A stretch of 64,000 nt of DNA from an uncultured Anaerolineae bacterium (lineage in GTDB: Bacteria; Chloroflexota; Anaerolineae; Promineifilales; Promineifilaceae), in assembly GCA_905479495.1 (NCBI GenBank), contig CAJQMR010000009.1, positions 1 to 64,000 of the forward strand. Direction: 5' to 3'. The notes below the pieces were generated by a model. The model saw only the letters and a list, made by a program, of their open reading frames with translations. It was not told the origin of the DNA and did no database searches. The number at the start of each line of letters is the position of its first letter. Positions within the stretch are counted from its first letter, which is position 1. This document shows positions 63,291 to 64,000 of this stretch, piece after piece. The position numbers were made by a program, and so were the translations under genes.

Positions 63291-64000
63291 ATGAATGAGA
63301 CTACGGCCGTTCCCTTCACCCATCTGCGCGTCCACTCCCATTATACCCTGTTAGGCGCGACTGCCACCGTGGACCAGCTGGTGGCCCGCGCTGTGGCCGA
63401 AAAGCTGCCCGCCCTGGCTCTGACTGATACCTGTGCGCTATACGGCGCGGTTGCCTTTAGCCAGGCGTGCCGCGCGGCAGGTATCCAGCCCATTTTGGGT
63501 ATGGTGCTGCGCCTTAGTTTGCCAGAAGGGATCAATCTGCCCGGCCCAGCTTGGGGTGACTTGGTGTTGTTGGCTGATGGATCGGCGGGGTATCAATCGT
63601 TGTGTGCCCTTTCTTCACTGGTGCAGGGCAGCCCGCAGCGAACGCAGTTGTGGCAGCATGGGTTGGCCTGGGCCCAATTGCGCGAGCATACTGCCGGACT
63701 TATCGCCATCGACAGCGGGCAGACGGGCTGGCTGACCCGCCTGGTGCAGGCCGGGCAGACCAAAATGGCGGCGCGCTACGCTTCGCGCCTGGCTGGGCAG
63801 TTTGAAGACAATGGCTATCTGGGCATAACGCTGCACACACCTGCCGATGAAGCGGTGGCGCGGGAGGCGCTGGGGATTGCCGCCCGGTTTGGCTTGCGGG
63901 CAACGGCCGTACAGCCCGTGTACTGTTTAGCAGAAGCCGAAACAGCGCGCCTGCGCCTGCTGGCGGCTATCGACCAAAATTGCCGTGTTGATGAGGTGCC
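63291..64000 (+). CDS. DNA polymerase III alpha subunit (DnaE-type), N-terminal PHP part, 3' truncated by window
   Basis: The frame is open from the ATG at 63291 to the end of the window (236 residues seen). MNETTAVPFTHLRVHSHYTL and LGATATVDQLVARAVAEKLP, then ALALTDTCALYGAVAFSQAC and RAAGIQPILGMVLRLSL, are the PHP domain of DnaE polymerases; 'LVLLADGSAGYQSLCALSS' is also family sequence. Only the first part is here, so the polymerase motifs cannot be checked and the type (replicative DnaE1 or DnaE2/ImuC) is open. The PHP metal-binding His residues in HLRVHSHY are retained in part. Confidence 0.85.
   Translation, partial: MNETTAVPFTHLRVHSHYTLLGATATVDQLVARAVAEKLPALALTDTCALYGAVAFSQACRAAGIQPILGMVLRLSLPEGINLPGPAWGDLVLLADGSAGYQSLCALSSLVQGSPQRTQLWQHGLAWAQLREHTAGLIAIDSGQTGWLTRLVQAGQTKMAARYASRLAGQFEDNGYLGITLHTPADEAVAREALGIAARFGLRATAVQPVYCLAEAETARLRLLAAIDQNCRVDEV

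Larger units (their letters stand above)
904..63910. repeat. Highly iterated palindrome ACGGCCGT (extended AACGGCCGTT)
   Basis: About 130 exact copies by eye count across the window, in genes on both strands, all reading frames and intergenic DNA. Typical copies: 904-913, 3216, 10694, 17280 and 17299, 34675, 42770, 53241, 60053, 63903. A random 8-mer of this composition is expected only one or two times in 64 kb. Near-copies (GCGGCCGT, TCGGCCGT, ACGGCCGA) are also common. In proteins it yields Thr-Ala-Val, Asn-Gly-Arg or Arg-Pro-Tyr/Leu. Confidence 0.9.

Overview
The window looks like a chromosomal segment of a Chloroflexota bacterium (Anaerolineae/Ardenticatenia-like; this placement is inference). 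The signs are the 'Chlor_Arch_YYY' DUF2298 and GT39-NHL surface-glycosylation genes, secreted proteins with long Pro/Thr linkers, a solute-binding lipoprotein with a VTxTVTE-type linker, and many multi-domain housekeeping proteins. No rRNA, tRNA, CRISPR array, phage or intact insertion sequence was seen. Both ends cut through genes: a HEAT-repeat protein on the left and a DnaE-type polymerase PHP domain on the right.

Layout. 1-8.6 kb: end of a HEAT-repeat gene, then a minus-strand LacI-controlled sugar operon (regulator, binding protein, two permeases, GH13_18 phosphorylase, glycosyltransferase). The gene content resembles the E. coli ycj glucosylglycerate cluster. Its promoter has one perfect operator filling the -35/-10 spacer and a second just downstream. 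8.7-15.3 kb: a peroxiredoxin-like gene with an in-frame TGA at the peroxidatic cysteine position, a J-domain protein, a class III cyclase, a beta-propeller lipoprotein and a three-domain DinB protein. 15.3-24.7 kb: two tandem paralogous ~1,500-residue secreted dihaem proteins. 25-38.3 kb: small accessory genes (ankyrin, VOC, DinB, SDR, EamA, reprolysin-like protease, BtrH-like, AraC/GyrI, lipoprotein, ECF sigma/anti-sigma). 38.4-53.3 kb: a membrane glycosyltransferase cluster (GT39-NHL, GT39, DUF2298, GT39-DUF2298 fusion) with its own ECF sigma/anti-sigma pair. 53.4-64 kb: metallophosphoesterase, Crp/Fnr regulator, metallo-beta-lactamase-like pseudoenzyme, AlaX-like editing protein, histidine kinase, tsaD, selA, small proteins and the start of dnaE.

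Three results stand out. (1) The peroxiredoxin gene at 8751-9218 reads as a selenoprotein (active site U-P-F-C), and selA lies in the same window, so the organism probably decodes UGA as selenocysteine. (2) The palindrome ACGGCCGT, often AACGGCCGTT, occurs about 130 times by eye count in 64 kb, in all reading frames and between genes. This is a HIP1-like, highly iterated palindrome. (3) Imperfect palindromic repeats that also occur between genes are inserted in frame inside two giant membrane-protein genes, adding stretches like [20 protein letters not shown]. The situation is analogous to Rickettsia palindromic elements. At least nine further families of short dispersed palindromes sit between genes.
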